DNA from: Nocardioides humilatus
GTDB taxonomy: Bacteria > Actinomycetota > Actinomycetes > Propionibacteriales > Nocardioidaceae
Direction of reading: 5' to 3'
Assembly: GCF_008373755.1 (NCBI RefSeq)
Contig: NZ_VUJV01000003.1
Span: forward strand, 1,178,001-1,242,000
DNA length: 64,000 nt
In this document: positions 1 to 7,731 of the stretch, in pieces
How the letters are laid out: each line of letters starts with the position of its first letter
Position numbering within the stretch: the stretch's first letter is position 1
Notes under the pieces: generated by a model
What the model was told of the DNA's origin: nothing
Seen by the model: the letters and a program-made list of their open reading frames with translations, nothing else
Database searches by the model: none
Position numbers and translations under genes: made by a program

Positions 1-3
1 CAT
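1..3 (-). CDS. rplL: Start codon of 50S ribosomal protein L7/L12 gene (partial)
   Basis: Only the ATG is inside the window; the body lies beyond the left edge. A good Shine-Dalgarno, GGAAGGAA (complement of 12-19), sits 8 nt upstream of the ATG. The position directly downstream of rplJ on the same strand is the universal rplJ-rplL order, so rplL is the expected gene. No protein sequence can be checked here. Confidence 0.6.
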
Positions 4-29
4 GATGGCGTTTCCTTCCGTTGGTGGCC

Positions 30-47
30 CGGCCGCACGTGCGGCCG
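30..47 (-). promoter_or_regulatory. 18-bp perfect palindrome between rplJ and rplL
   Basis: CGGCCGCACGTGCGGCCG is a perfect palindrome in the 78-nt rplJ-rplL gap. As RNA it would form a strong GC hairpin without a U-tract, so it is more likely an mRNA processing, pausing or stability element than a full terminator. L7/L12 is needed at several copies per L10, and a structure here could help set that ratio. That role is inference. Confidence 0.4.
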
Positions 48-81
48 AACCGGGTTTCAGGTGGTGGTGTGTCGAAGCCGA

Positions 82-777
82 TCAGGCTTCGGTGGTGTCG
101 CCCTCGTCGGAGGCAGCCTCGGCGGCGGGCTCCTCAGGAGCCGCCTCCTCGGCGGGGGCCTCGTCAGTGGGGGCCTCGTCAGCGGCAGCCTCGACGGCGT
201 CGGCTTCGGGGGCCTCCTCGGCGGCGACCGGCGTGCCGGCACCACCTGCGAGGATCGAGGGGTCCTCAGCGGCCTTCGCCTCGAGTGCACCCGCGAGGCG
301 GGCGACCTGAGCGAGCGGCGCGTTGAGGAGGTAGACGGCCTGGCTGAGCGAAGCGAGCATCGCGCCCGCCAGCTTGCCCATCAGGACCTCACGCGACTCG
401 AGATCGGCCAGCTTGGCGATCTCGGCCGAGTCGAGGGCCTTGCCGTCGAGAACTCCACCCTTGATGACAAGGGCGGGGTTGGCCTTGGCAAAGTCACGCA
501 GACCCTTCGCGGCCTCGACGACGTCGCCCGTGATGAAGGCGATCGCGGTCGGGCCGTTGAGGAGCTCGTCGAAGCTCTCGATCCCCGCCTCCTTGGCGGC
601 GATCTTGGCCAGCGTGTTCTTGACCACGGCGTAGTTGGCGTTCTCGCCGAGGGAGCGCCGCAGGTCCTGCAGCTGCTTCACGGTGAGACCGCGGTACTCG
701 GTCAGCACAGCACCGGCGGCGTCACTGAACGAATCAGCGATCTCCGCGACGGCGGCCTGCTTGTCTGCCCGCGCCAT
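82..777 (-). CDS. rplJ: 50S ribosomal protein L10
   Basis: L10 anchors L7/L12 dimers to 23S rRNA at the base of the ribosomal stalk. The 231-residue product opens [13 protein letters not shown] and carries the L10 core to about residue 175, including the [14 protein letters not shown] segment and the VVKNTLAK motif. It is longer than the usual 165-180 residues because of a low-complexity tail from about residue 180 that is almost only Ala, Glu, Asp and Pro. Acidic tails of this kind occur in actinobacterial L10, but this one is long. It is followed by rplL and preceded by a long leader with a strong hairpin (829-854), where L10-L7/L12 autoregulation would act. Confidence 0.97.
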   Translation of the reverse strand: MARADKQAAVAEIADSFSDAAGAVLTEYRGLTVKQLQDLRRSLGENANYAVVKNTLAKIAAKEAGIESFDELLNGPTAIAFITGDVVEAAKGLRDFAKANPALVIKGGVLDGKALDSAEIAKLADLESREVLMGKLAGAMLASLSQAVYLLNAPLAQVARLAGALEAKAAEDPSILAGGAGTPVAAEEAPEADAVEAAADEAPTDEAPAEEAAPEEPAAEAASDEGDTTEA

Positions 778-828
778 GGGTCTCCTTCCGGATGTGACCT
801 CCAGCTGAAGGACCCGGGAAATGACTGA

Positions 829-854
829 CGCCCTGAGCGCAGGCGCTCAGGGCG
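829..854 (-). promoter_or_regulatory. Leader hairpin upstream of rplJ
   Basis: A perfect 12-bp inverted repeat (CGCCCTGAGCGC, 2-nt centre AG, then its complement) lies 52 nt upstream of the rplJ start in an otherwise unassigned 297-nt gap (778-1074). Its place fits the L10 leader, the mRNA structure that L10-L7/L12 binds to repress its own translation. The canonical L10-leader kink-turn was not verified. The rest of the gap should hold the rplJ and aspC promoters; no clear consensus was seen. Confidence 0.55.
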
Positions 855-1074
855 TGGACACCGGCCGCGCACGAGGCGCCACCACTGGTCATGCTCTGAT
901 CCCCTGCGCAGGCCATCCGCTCTCACGGAACCTTCGGTCAGGGCTGAGGCAGCCCGGACAACCGGCGGTCTTTAGGTTTCGACGAGCAGCGTACGGCGGC
1001 CCGACGTAGGACTCCAAATCCCGACGGCGAAACCCGGTACGGACGGCGCAGGTGGCACTGGCACGATTGTCCCC

Positions 1075-2358
1075 GTGACCCAGCCCGCACAGCCGCTGAC
1101 CGACCTCACCCCCGACCAGCTCGCCGAGCGCCTCACCGCGCTGCGCGCTGACTACGCAGCCCTGCAGGCCAAGGGGCTCAAGCTCGACCTCACGCGGGGC
1201 AAGCCGGGCGCCGATCAGCTCGACCTGTCCGACGGGCTGCTCGGCCTGCCGACGTCGACCAAGGACCGGGCCGGCACCGACGTGCGCAACTACGGCGGGC
1301 TCGACGGTCTCGTCGAGCTGCGCGAGATCTTCGCCGACCTGCTCGGCGTCGACGTGGCCCAGGTCGTCGCCGGCGGCAACTCCAGCCTCACGATGATGTA
1401 TCAGGTGGTCAGCTGGCTGCTGTCCCACGGCGGGCCGGACTCCCCGCGACCATGGTCGCAGGAGGAGACGGTCAAGTTCATCTGCCCGGTACCGGGCTAC
1501 GACCGCCACTTCACGATGCTCGCCGAGCTCGGCATCGAGATGGTCACCGTGCCGATGCACGCGGACGGCCCGGACGTGCCTGCGGTGCGGGCGCTCGTCG
1601 AGGACCCATCGGTCAAGGGCATGTGGCTCGTCCCGACCTACGCCAACCCGACCGGCGCGGTCTGCTCGACCGAGGTGGCCGCCGAGCTGATGGCGATGCC
1701 GACCGCGGCGCCCGACTTCCGCATCCTCTGGGACAACGCCTACGCCGTGCACCACCTCACCGACGTCGAGACCAAGAGCGCCGACGCGCTGGCCCTGGCC
1801 TCGGCCTCCGGTCACCCCAACCGTCCGATCATGTTCGCCTCGACCTCGAAGATCACCTTCGCCGGCGCCGGCGTGGCCGTCATCGCCGCCTCGCCGGAAA
1901 ACAAGGAGTGGTACCTCAAGCGCCTCTCCTTCGCCTCCATCGGGCCCGACAAGATCAATCAGCTGCGCCACGTGGAGTTCTTCGGCGACGCCGACGGCGT
2001 ACGGGCACACATGCGCAAGCACCGCGACCTCATCGCGCCGAAGTTCGCCGCGGTCCAGGACGCACTGACATCCCGCCTCGACGGCCTCGGCATCGCGACG
2101 TGGAGCAAGCCCACCGGCGGCTACTTCGTCGACCTCGACGTCCTCGACGGTACGGCGACGCGGGTCGTCCAGCTCGCCAAGGAGGCCGGCATCGCGCTCA
2201 CGCCTGCCGGCTCGGCGTTCCCGCACGGCAACGACCCCGACGACCGCAACATCCGGCTCGCGCCGACCTTCCCGGTGCTCGCCGAGGTCGAGGCGGCGAT
2301 GGCCGGGGTCGCGGTGTGTGCGGAGCTCGCGGCGACCGAGAAGCTCGCGGGCGCCTAG
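1075..2358 (+). CDS. aspC: PLP-dependent aspartate aminotransferase, Rv3722c type
   Basis: A fold-type I aminotransferase of 427 residues. The N-terminal pattern YAALQAKGLKLDLTRGKP followed by DLSDGLLGLP is characteristic of the actinobacterial type Ic aspartate aminotransferases (M. tuberculosis Rv3722c), which interconvert aspartate/2-oxoglutarate and oxaloacetate/glutamate. The PLP lysine is K259 in STSKITFAGAG; YANPTG and WDNAY (PLP-phenol and cofactor contacts) are also present. The start is GTG with a weak upstream RBS. It is monocistronic, and its stop overlaps by 4 nt the end of a convergent small ORF. The older MocR-like label would be less precise. Confidence 0.88.
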   Translation: MTQPAQPLTDLTPDQLAERLTALRADYAALQAKGLKLDLTRGKPGADQLDLSDGLLGLPTSTKDRAGTDVRNYGGLDGLVELREIFADLLGVDVAQVVAGGNSSLTMMYQVVSWLLSHGGPDSPRPWSQEETVKFICPVPGYDRHFTMLAELGIEMVTVPMHADGPDVPAVRALVEDPSVKGMWLVPTYANPTGAVCSTEVAAELMAMPTAAPDFRILWDNAYAVHHLTDVETKSADALALASASGHPNRPIMFASTSKITFAGAGVAVIAASPENKEWYLKRLSFASIGPDKINQLRHVEFFGDADGVRAHMRKHRDLIAPKFAAVQDALTSRLDGLGIATWSKPTGGYFVDLDVLDGTATRVVQLAKEAGIALTPAGSAFPHGNDPDDRNIRLAPTFPVLAEVEAAMAGVAVCAELAATEKLAGA

Positions 2359-2483
2359 GAGCTCTCGACCGGCAGCAGGTCGGGGAAGCTCAGCTCGATC
2401 CGCAGGCCCAGGTCGGCCATCAGCTCGGGGCCACCCGGGGTCCACGGCAGCGGGCGGCCGTTGGGAAGCTCAGAGGGTGCCAT
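2355..2483 (-). CDS. Small ORF, 42 residues, last gene of the glycan operon
   Basis: An unrecognised small protein that starts MAPSELPNGRPLPWTPGG and ends LLPVESS. It is rich in Pro, Leu and Glu, with no signal peptide or membrane segment. Its ATG lies inside the 3' end of the glycosyltransferase gene (14-nt overlap) and has an excellent GGAGGAGG Shine-Dalgarno about 6 nt upstream. Third codon positions are mostly G/C, as in the neighbours. Its stop overlaps the aspC stop on the other strand. The RBS and coupling argue that it is translated; the function is unknown. Confidence 0.5.
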   Translation of the reverse strand: MAPSELPNGRPLPWTPGGPELMADLGLRIELSFPDLLPVESS

Positions 2484-3489
2484 AGACGGCCTCCTCCCCC
2501 GCGTTGTCGGTCGACGTCAGCGTCGCCTGCACGTTGGCGGCGATGAACGCCAGCTTGTCAGCGTATTTGGCTCGCTCGGCAGTGCCTTCGGTGAAGAGCT
2601 CGGCGATCTTGTCGCGGGCGTCGGCCATCTCGGGGGTGTTGTAGGGATAGGTGTCGGCGAAGCCCTGCAGACGGAAGGGCGGGTGGCCCACGACACCGCC
2701 GAGTCGACGGGCGATCACGCTGCCGACCACCTCGGTGGCGTCGTCGAAGTCGTGGCCGGCCGCGACCACGCGCTTGACCAGGTGGTCGTTGAGGTCGAGC
2801 ACCTTGCTGGCGTTACGGAGGTAGGCGAGCCCGTCCTCGGGCCGGTAGTAGCTGTGCACCTCGTTGCGGGTGCAGAGGAACGCGAACTCGGGCACGCTCA
2901 CGAACTTGCCGTGGATCAGGTCCATCAGCCCCACGGCGAGGTCGAAGAAGCTGGTCGAGGTCCAGGTCTGCAGGAACTGGTAGCGCTCGACGAGCAGCTC
3001 GCGTCGCGCGACGCCGTAGGACGTGGTGAACGGGAAGGCACCGAAGAGCAGCAGCCGGTCGGCCACGTCGTCGGTCGTGATGTCGCGGACCGCGTCGAGG
3101 CGGGCGATGGACGACTTCACCGAGTTGATGTTGATGTGGATCAGGTGGCCGCCGGCGAAGGATGCGCCGGGGGTCTCGGCGAGTCGGCGCTCGGCCAGCT
3201 CGAGGGTCTCGAGGATCGGGTAGTCGTCGTCGGCGTTCATGGTGATGAACTCGTCGTCGATCGAGTCCAGGACGAGCGAGAGTCGCTCGAAGAGGCCGAT
3301 CTCCTCGTCGTAGGCCCGGTAGTCGATCCGGGTCGACAACGAGGCGACGTAGGCCTCGTTCTGCTGCTGGAACTCGGGCGTGCTGCCGTCGGCGACCAAG
3401 ATGTCGGCCTCGGGGTAGAAGCGGGCGAGGTATTCGAGCAGACCACGCAGCGAGGTGGGTCGGTTGCGCGTGGGGATGAGGATCTTCAC
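2470..3489 (-). CDS. Glycosyltransferase, GT-A fold, TIGR00180-type
   Basis: A 339-residue cytoplasmic protein beginning MKILIPTRNRPTSLRGLLEYL, the usual opening of family-2-like GT-A enzymes. A DxD-like acidic cluster, NADDD at residues 85-89, would bind the metal of the sugar nucleotide. The sequence resembles glycosyltransferases of the TIGR00180 group often found with surface polysaccharide genes; donor and acceptor are unknown. It lies 5 nt downstream of the sulfotransferase in a tight operon and most likely adds a sugar to the same surface glycan. Family assignment is from motif recognition only. Confidence 0.7.
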   Translation of the reverse strand: MKILIPTRNRPTSLRGLLEYLARFYPEADILVADGSTPEFQQQNEAYVASLSTRIDYRAYDEEIGLFERLSLVLDSIDDEFITMNADDDYPILETLELAERRLAETPGASFAGGHLIHININSVKSSIARLDAVRDITTDDVADRLLLFGAFPFTTSYGVARRELLVERYQFLQTWTSTSFFDLAVGLMDLIHGKFVSVPEFAFLCTRNEVHSYYRPEDGLAYLRNASKVLDLNDHLVKRVVAAGHDFDDATEVVGSVIARRLGGVVGHPPFRLQGFADTYPYNTPEMADARDKIAELFTEGTAERAKYADKLAFIAANVQATLTSTDNAGEEAVYGTL

Positions 3490-3494
3490 GACTG

Positions 3495-4271
3495 CTATTT
3501 CACCCCGATGGGGGTGAAGTCGACGTCGGGGTAGTAGGCGCAGAACGTGCGGACCCGCTCGTGCATCTCGTCGGTCAGCACGTCACCGCGTCCGGCGCCG
3601 CCGACGTTCTTGCGCGTCTTGTCGCCGCCCTGGATCTGCTCGAGGGCGGCCGCGAAGACCTCCTCGTCCCAACCGAGCTTGCCGAACCTCGCGATCCGGC
3701 GCACCTCGCGCGCGGGGTCGGCGATGAGGTCCTCGTAGGTCATCAGCAAGCGGTGCTCGGCCTTCCACCAGCTGACGTAGAAGTGGATGTACCAGGGGAT
3801 CGCCATGTCGACGAGGAAGCCGTGCATCTGGTCCTCGGGCCAGGCGAGCATGTCCTCGTCGACGTAGGCGGCGGCGGTGTAAGGGGCGCTCTTGACCACG
3901 TGGTCGCGCAGCGAGACCACGATGTCGTAGATGTTGCGCACCAAGAAGACGGGCACCAGCTCGTAGGCCTCGACCAGCTTCTGGGTCTCGTGGTTGTGCT
4001 TCACGTGGTGCTGCGCGACGAACCCTCGCGGGCGCGACGGCGCACTGATCGTGCCGCGCACGAACGCGTCGCGCAGCGTGTCGGTGGCCGCGAACGCCCG
4101 CTTGATCTGGGCTTCGTCGAGCTCCTGCTCACGCCGGAAGTAGGACGGCACCAGGTGCTCGCGCCGGATGCCCGGCAGTCCGGCGACGAGCGAGGACAAG
4201 AAGGTCGACCCGCTCTTGGGCATGCAGGCGATCAGGACCGCCTTGCTCTTCGGGGGTTGGGGAGCATTCAC
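3495..4271 (-). CDS. PAPS-dependent sulfotransferase domain protein
   Basis: A 258-residue protein with the 5'-phosphosulfate-binding loop PKSGSTFL (residues 18-25) and the 3'-phosphate-binding segment RNIYDIVVS (112-120), both typical of sulfotransferases that move sulfate from PAPS to a hydroxyl group. The start is GTG, overlapping the SGNH gene stop (GTGA). Its setting in an operon with a glycosyltransferase and an esterase suggests that it sulfates a cell-surface glycan or glycolipid. A sulfate importer at 41237-44939 would supply the sulfur. The substrate cannot be read from the sequence. Confidence 0.82.
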   Translation of the reverse strand: MNAPQPPKSKAVLIACMPKSGSTFLSSLVAGLPGIRREHLVPSYFRREQELDEAQIKRAFAATDTLRDAFVRGTISAPSRPRGFVAQHHVKHNHETQKLVEAYELVPVFLVRNIYDIVVSLRDHVVKSAPYTAAAYVDEDMLAWPEDQMHGFLVDMAIPWYIHFYVSWWKAEHRLLMTYEDLIADPAREVRRIARFGKLGWDEEVFAAALEQIQGGDKTRKNVGGAGRGDVLTDEMHERVRTFCAYYPDVDFTPIGVK

Positions 4272-4927
4272 GAGGCAGCCTCCGGCGCCGTCTGCAGCAG
4301 CGTGTCGACCAGAAGGTCGGCGAACTGCTCCAGCCCGGCATCGTTGAAGTGCGTGTCGTCACGGCGCAACTCTGGACCGAACGAGTCGAGGTAGGGGCCC
4401 TCCACCCCGAGCGGCAGCGAGGCGGCCAGCTTGGCCTGAGCCTCGATGACGTCGGGGTTGGTCACGCCCATCCGGTAGGAGGACCGGCAGATGATCCACG
4501 GGACGACACCGACCACGTCGGTCACGCCCTCGTAGAGCTGGAGGAACATGGCGGTGTAGTCGGCCGTCGAAGTCTCGAGCAGCGTGTCCTTCTCGCCCTG
4601 CTGCCACACGACATGGGTGACGCCCTCGCCGTCACCGGCAGCGAACCGCTCGGCGAGTGCGGTGAAGCACTTCGCGCCCGGCAGCCACTCGGCGATCGAG
4701 GTCGCACCGACCGCAGCGAGCGTGAGGCGCAACGAACCAGGCCAGGACTGTCCGGCGAGCCGGTCAGCCACGCGTGGCCACACGCTGCCGTCGGGGCCGG
4801 TGCCGCCGCGGACGGGGTCGCTCAACGGGTAGAGCTCTCCGTTGACCAGCGCCTCCCCGAACTCCGAGGCCCCCGCCGTGCCGCAGTGGTTGGCGAGGTT
4901 GGACTGGCCGATGGCCAGGATGTGCAT
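4268..4927 (-). CDS. SGNH/GDSL-type carbohydrate esterase (SASA-like)
   Basis: A 219-residue product starting MHILAIGQSNLANHCG. GQSN (residues 7-10) carries the presumptive nucleophile Ser, and DDTHFN (190-195) supplies the C-terminal Asp-His of an SGNH catalytic site. The motif spacing resembles sialate O-acetylesterase-like enzymes (SASA). There is no signal peptide. The chosen ATG lies 5 nt after the upstream gene and has GGGAG about 10 nt upstream; a longer frame to 4972 would overlap that gene. It probably removes or transfers an acyl group on a sugar intermediate, which is inference. Confidence 0.72.
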   Translation of the reverse strand: MHILAIGQSNLANHCGTAGASEFGEALVNGELYPLSDPVRGGTGPDGSVWPRVADRLAGQSWPGSLRLTLAAVGATSIAEWLPGAKCFTALAERFAAGDGEGVTHVVWQQGEKDTLLETSTADYTAMFLQLYEGVTDVVGVVPWIICRSSYRMGVTNPDVIEAQAKLAASLPLGVEGPYLDSFGPELRRDDTHFNDAGLEQFADLLVDTLLQTAPEAAS

Positions 4928-4932
4928 GTGTC

Positions 4933-6762
4933 TCAAGCTCCCTTGGGGGGTTTGTAAACGATTCCCTGGCACGTCGGGAGCATCATGATCTCGACGCCGA
5001 GGGAGGCGGCCACCTCATCCAGGGCGCGGCGCTGCGCCCGGTGTCGTGGGAAGCCGTAGTCATCGAACACCACCGGAGCCCCCGGTGAGAGGAAGTTCCA
5101 GAAGAACTTGAAGGCCTCCACCTCCGGATAGGCGGCGTTCATGTCGATGTGGAGGTAGGCGACCTTCGTGCCGGTGTAGGCCGACAGGGTCTCGGGGACC
5201 ATCCCCTCGACGATCCGGGCGTAGGGCTTGTCGGCGAAGTTGGCGCGCGCGACATCGGCCACGTCGGGGTAGCGGTCCTCGATCGGTGCCGGCTCGTCGG
5301 GCAGCAGCTGCTCGGGCACGATGCCGTGGAACGTGTCGAAGAGGTAGAAGGTGCGACCCTCGAAGGCCTCGTCGCCCAGGTAGGCCATGACAGCCCGGGC
5401 GGTGCCGCCGGTGTCGACCCCGCACTCGACGAAGTCACCCTCGACGTGGCGGGCAGCAGCGGCCGACTTGACCAGCGTCTGCACCCGCCACCGGATGTCG
5501 CGCCCCCACGCAGAGATGCTCTTGGCCTCCGCATAGGCCTTGGCGAAGACGGGGTCGTCCAACCAGGCCGGCTCGGCCATGGACACGCAGGCGTCCTCGG
5601 CGCTCAGCGCGAAGCGTGCGACCCGGGCGAGCTCGACCAGCTGACCCTCGCCCGTGTCGTTCTCGATCGCCGCCGCGAGGTCGCGGGCGACCTCCGCCTC
5701 CACGCCCCGGCGTCCCAGGAGCGTCGCGAGCTCGCTGCCGAGGAGGTGGTCGTCGGGCGCGGCACTGGTCCAGTGCCGCAACAACGAGAGGAGCTTGTCG
5801 TCGCCACTGTCGACCAGGTCGACCAGATCGCGGATCCGCACGCCGGAGACCGGCACGTCCGCGCCGGTGTAGCGCTCCATGAGGAGGCCGACCAGGTTGA
5901 CCAGGTCGACGCGGTAGCCGGCCACGCGCAGGAGACGACGCACCGGCTCGCGAGCGTCGAAGTCGTGGTGGGTGACCTCGACGAGCGGCACCAGGTCGCC
6001 GACCTTGAGTCCGCTCTCGGCCAGCTCCGGGTCGCCGTAACGCTCGATCAGCGAGGCGATCAGCTGGGCCAGGTCGGCCTTGTAGCCGCCGGCCCGCAGC
6101 GCGCGACGCACCGCCTCCTGGACGTCGAGCTCCTCCTCGGGCGGCGGGTCGATCGCGGCCAGCACCCGACGGCGTACGTCGACGGGGTAGCCGGCCTTCG
6201 CGAGGAGCGCAGCGATGCCCGGGGCGTCGAGAGCGACCTCCTCCTGCGGCTCGAGCGCGGCAGCGACCGCCCGCACGGCGGTGGGGGGATATCCAGCGAT
6301 CTTGAGGACCCGCTTGATCGCATCGAGCGGCTCGAGGCCCTCCACCATGCTCGCCAGGTCCCGCACCTGGATGCCGTCGGCCGGGGTCGCGGAGCCGTAC
6401 TTCTCCAGCAGCGTCACGACCAGCCGCGACAGGTCCGCGGGGTAGCCCGCAGCCTTGAGCGCGCGCGGGATCGCGGCCCGCTGGGTGTTGGCGTGGGACG
6501 CCCCGTCGATCAGCGAGACCAGGTCGCGGACCGGGATGCCGGCGCGCGCGGCGGTCGTCGGATCGCCGTACTGCTCCAGGACGGCCAGTACTAGTCGGGT
6601 CACGTCGGCCGGGTAGCCGGCCGCCATCAGGAAACGCCGGATCGGCTTCTCCAGGCTGGCGGCACTGACGCCGTCCTGCTCAGCCCAGACCGCTGCTCCC
6701 AGGCTCGTCAGAGCCGACTGGAGCTCCTGCCTCCGCTCGAGATCAAACCCCTCTGTCGCCAT
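4933..6762 (-). CDS. Repeat-array protein with C-terminal TylF/MycF-type O-methyltransferase domain
   Basis: A 609-residue fusion. Residues 40-325 hold six copies of a helical unit whose core reads RRALKAAGYPADLSRLV; AGY-type cores sit at about 48, 105, 156, 190, 225 and 281. Long (~56) and short (~34) units alternate, the long ones adding a YGDP...IxVRDLVxLV segment. Residues 340-370 look like a decayed seventh copy. Residues 395-605 are a TylF-like SAM methyltransferase: FVECGVDTGGTA is motif I, and D540 (HID) with D567/D568 (FDDYG) would form the metal site; family DxD is here D-M-N. The start at 6762 has AAGGAT 10 nt upstream; the frame stays open to 6801. It is the first gene of the sulfotransferase/glycosyltransferase operon, so glycan O-methylation is likely. 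The repeat array matches no family I know. Confidence 0.72.
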   Translation of the reverse strand: MATEGFDLERRQELQSALTSLGAAVWAEQDGVSAASLEKPIRRFLMAAGYPADVTRLVLAVLEQYGDPTTAARAGIPVRDLVSLIDGASHANTQRAAIPRALKAAGYPADLSRLVVTLLEKYGSATPADGIQVRDLASMVEGLEPLDAIKRVLKIAGYPPTAVRAVAAALEPQEEVALDAPGIAALLAKAGYPVDVRRRVLAAIDPPPEEELDVQEAVRRALRAGGYKADLAQLIASLIERYGDPELAESGLKVGDLVPLVEVTHHDFDAREPVRRLLRVAGYRVDLVNLVGLLMERYTGADVPVSGVRIRDLVDLVDSGDDKLLSLLRHWTSAAPDDHLLGSELATLLGRRGVEAEVARDLAAAIENDTGEGQLVELARVARFALSAEDACVSMAEPAWLDDPVFAKAYAEAKSISAWGRDIRWRVQTLVKSAAAARHVEGDFVECGVDTGGTARAVMAYLGDEAFEGRTFYLFDTFHGIVPEQLLPDEPAPIEDRYPDVADVARANFADKPYARIVEGMVPETLSAYTGTKVAYLHIDMNAAYPEVEAFKFFWNFLSPGAPVVFDDYGFPRHRAQRRALDEVAASLGVEIMMLPTCQGIVYKPPKGA

Positions 6763-6836
6763 ATTGACAACGATCCTTGCTGACGGATCTGGCATCGTCA
6801 ACCGAGTCCGCAGCGCGTCGCGACCGTGGGCGAAAC

Positions 6837-6867
6837 ACCAGTGAAATCAAGCGTTTCCCTCACTGGT
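6837..6867. promoter_or_regulatory. Inverted repeat in the divergent glycan-operon promoter region
   Basis: ACCAGTGA (6837-6844) and TCACTGGT (6860-6867) form a perfect 8-bp inverted repeat with a 15-nt spacer. It lies in the 190-nt gap between the two divergent glycan operons, so it could be one operator for both. No regulator gene is adjacent and no clear -10/-35 pair was found. Confidence 0.35.
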
Positions 6868-6952
6868 TGCCACTGTTTTCCGAACGAGCCGACCCCGCAA
6901 ACACCCTGTAGTACTGTCCCCGTTTGCACACCCGCCGACGAGGAGCAGATTC

Positions 6953-7723
6953 GTGAAAGCCGTGATCCTGGCCGGAGGCCTCGGCACGAGGATCTCCGAG
7001 GAGACGAACACCAAGCCCAAGCCGATGGTCCAGATCGGCGGTCGCCCGATCATCTGGCACATCATGAAGCTCTACTCGCACCACGGGATCAACGACTTCA
7101 TCATCTGCTGCGGTTACAAGGGCTACGTGATCAAGGAGTACTTCGCCAACTACGCCCTGCACATGTCGAACGTGACGTTCAACATGGCCAGCGGTGAGAT
7201 GACGGTGCACGAGCAGCGCGCGGAGCCGTGGACCGTGACCCTGGTCGACACGGGCGAGGACACCATGACCGGTGGCCGCCTGCGCCGGGTCCGCGACCAC
7301 CTCGACGACGACGAGCCCTTCGCGTTCACCTACGGCGACGGCCTCACCGACGCCGACCTGACCGACGAGCTCGCCTTCCACGCCAAGCACGGCAAGCAGG
7401 CCACCGTGCTGGCCGTGGAGCCCCCGGGGCGCTACGGGGCGCTCGAGATGGACGGCGACGCGGTCTCCGGCTTCATGGAGAAGCCGCAGGGCGGCACCCA
7501 CATCAACGGCGGCTACTTCATCCTCCAGAAGTCGGTCATCGACCTCATCGAGGGCGATCACACCGTCTGGGAGCGCGAACCGCTCGAGCACCTCGCCAAC
7601 GGCGGCGAGCTGATGGCCTACCACCACGACGGGTGGTGGCAACCGATGGATACCCTGCGCGAGAAGCTCATGCTCGAGGAGCGCTGGGACCGGGGCACTG
7701 CCCCTTGGAAGAAGTGGGACTGA
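6953..7723 (+). CDS. rfbF: Glucose-1-phosphate cytidylyltransferase
   Basis: Makes CDP-glucose from CTP and glucose-1-phosphate. The 256-residue protein begins MKAVILAGGLGTRISEET with the nucleotidyltransferase GGxGTR loop, followed by the KPKPM sugar-nucleotide signature. GYKGYVIKEYF, YGDGLTD, NGGYF and WWQPMDT match the RfbF family rather than RmlA. The start is GTG with GAGGAG about 6 nt upstream. First gene of an operon running to about 11518; it is the committed step for the CDP-deoxyhexose branch and is followed directly by CDP-glucose 4,6-dehydratase. Confidence 0.95.
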   Translation: MKAVILAGGLGTRISEETNTKPKPMVQIGGRPIIWHIMKLYSHHGINDFIICCGYKGYVIKEYFANYALHMSNVTFNMASGEMTVHEQRAEPWTVTLVDTGEDTMTGGRLRRVRDHLDDDEPFAFTYGDGLTDADLTDELAFHAKHGKQATVLAVEPPGRYGALEMDGDAVSGFMEKPQGGTHINGGYFILQKSVIDLIEGDHTVWEREPLEHLANGGELMAYHHDGWWQPMDTLREKLMLEERWDRGTAPWKKWD

Positions 7724-7731
7724 CGCACGTA

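Noticed and set aside
889-2445. 518-codon open frame antisense to aspC
   Set aside because: Mirror frame of a GC-rich coding region; Arg/Gly/Asp-rich composition, no motifs, and aspC is certain.
5149-6594. 481-codon plus-strand frame across the TylF fusion gene
   Set aside because: Its repeats mirror the repeat array of the real minus-strand protein; no RBS and poor composition.
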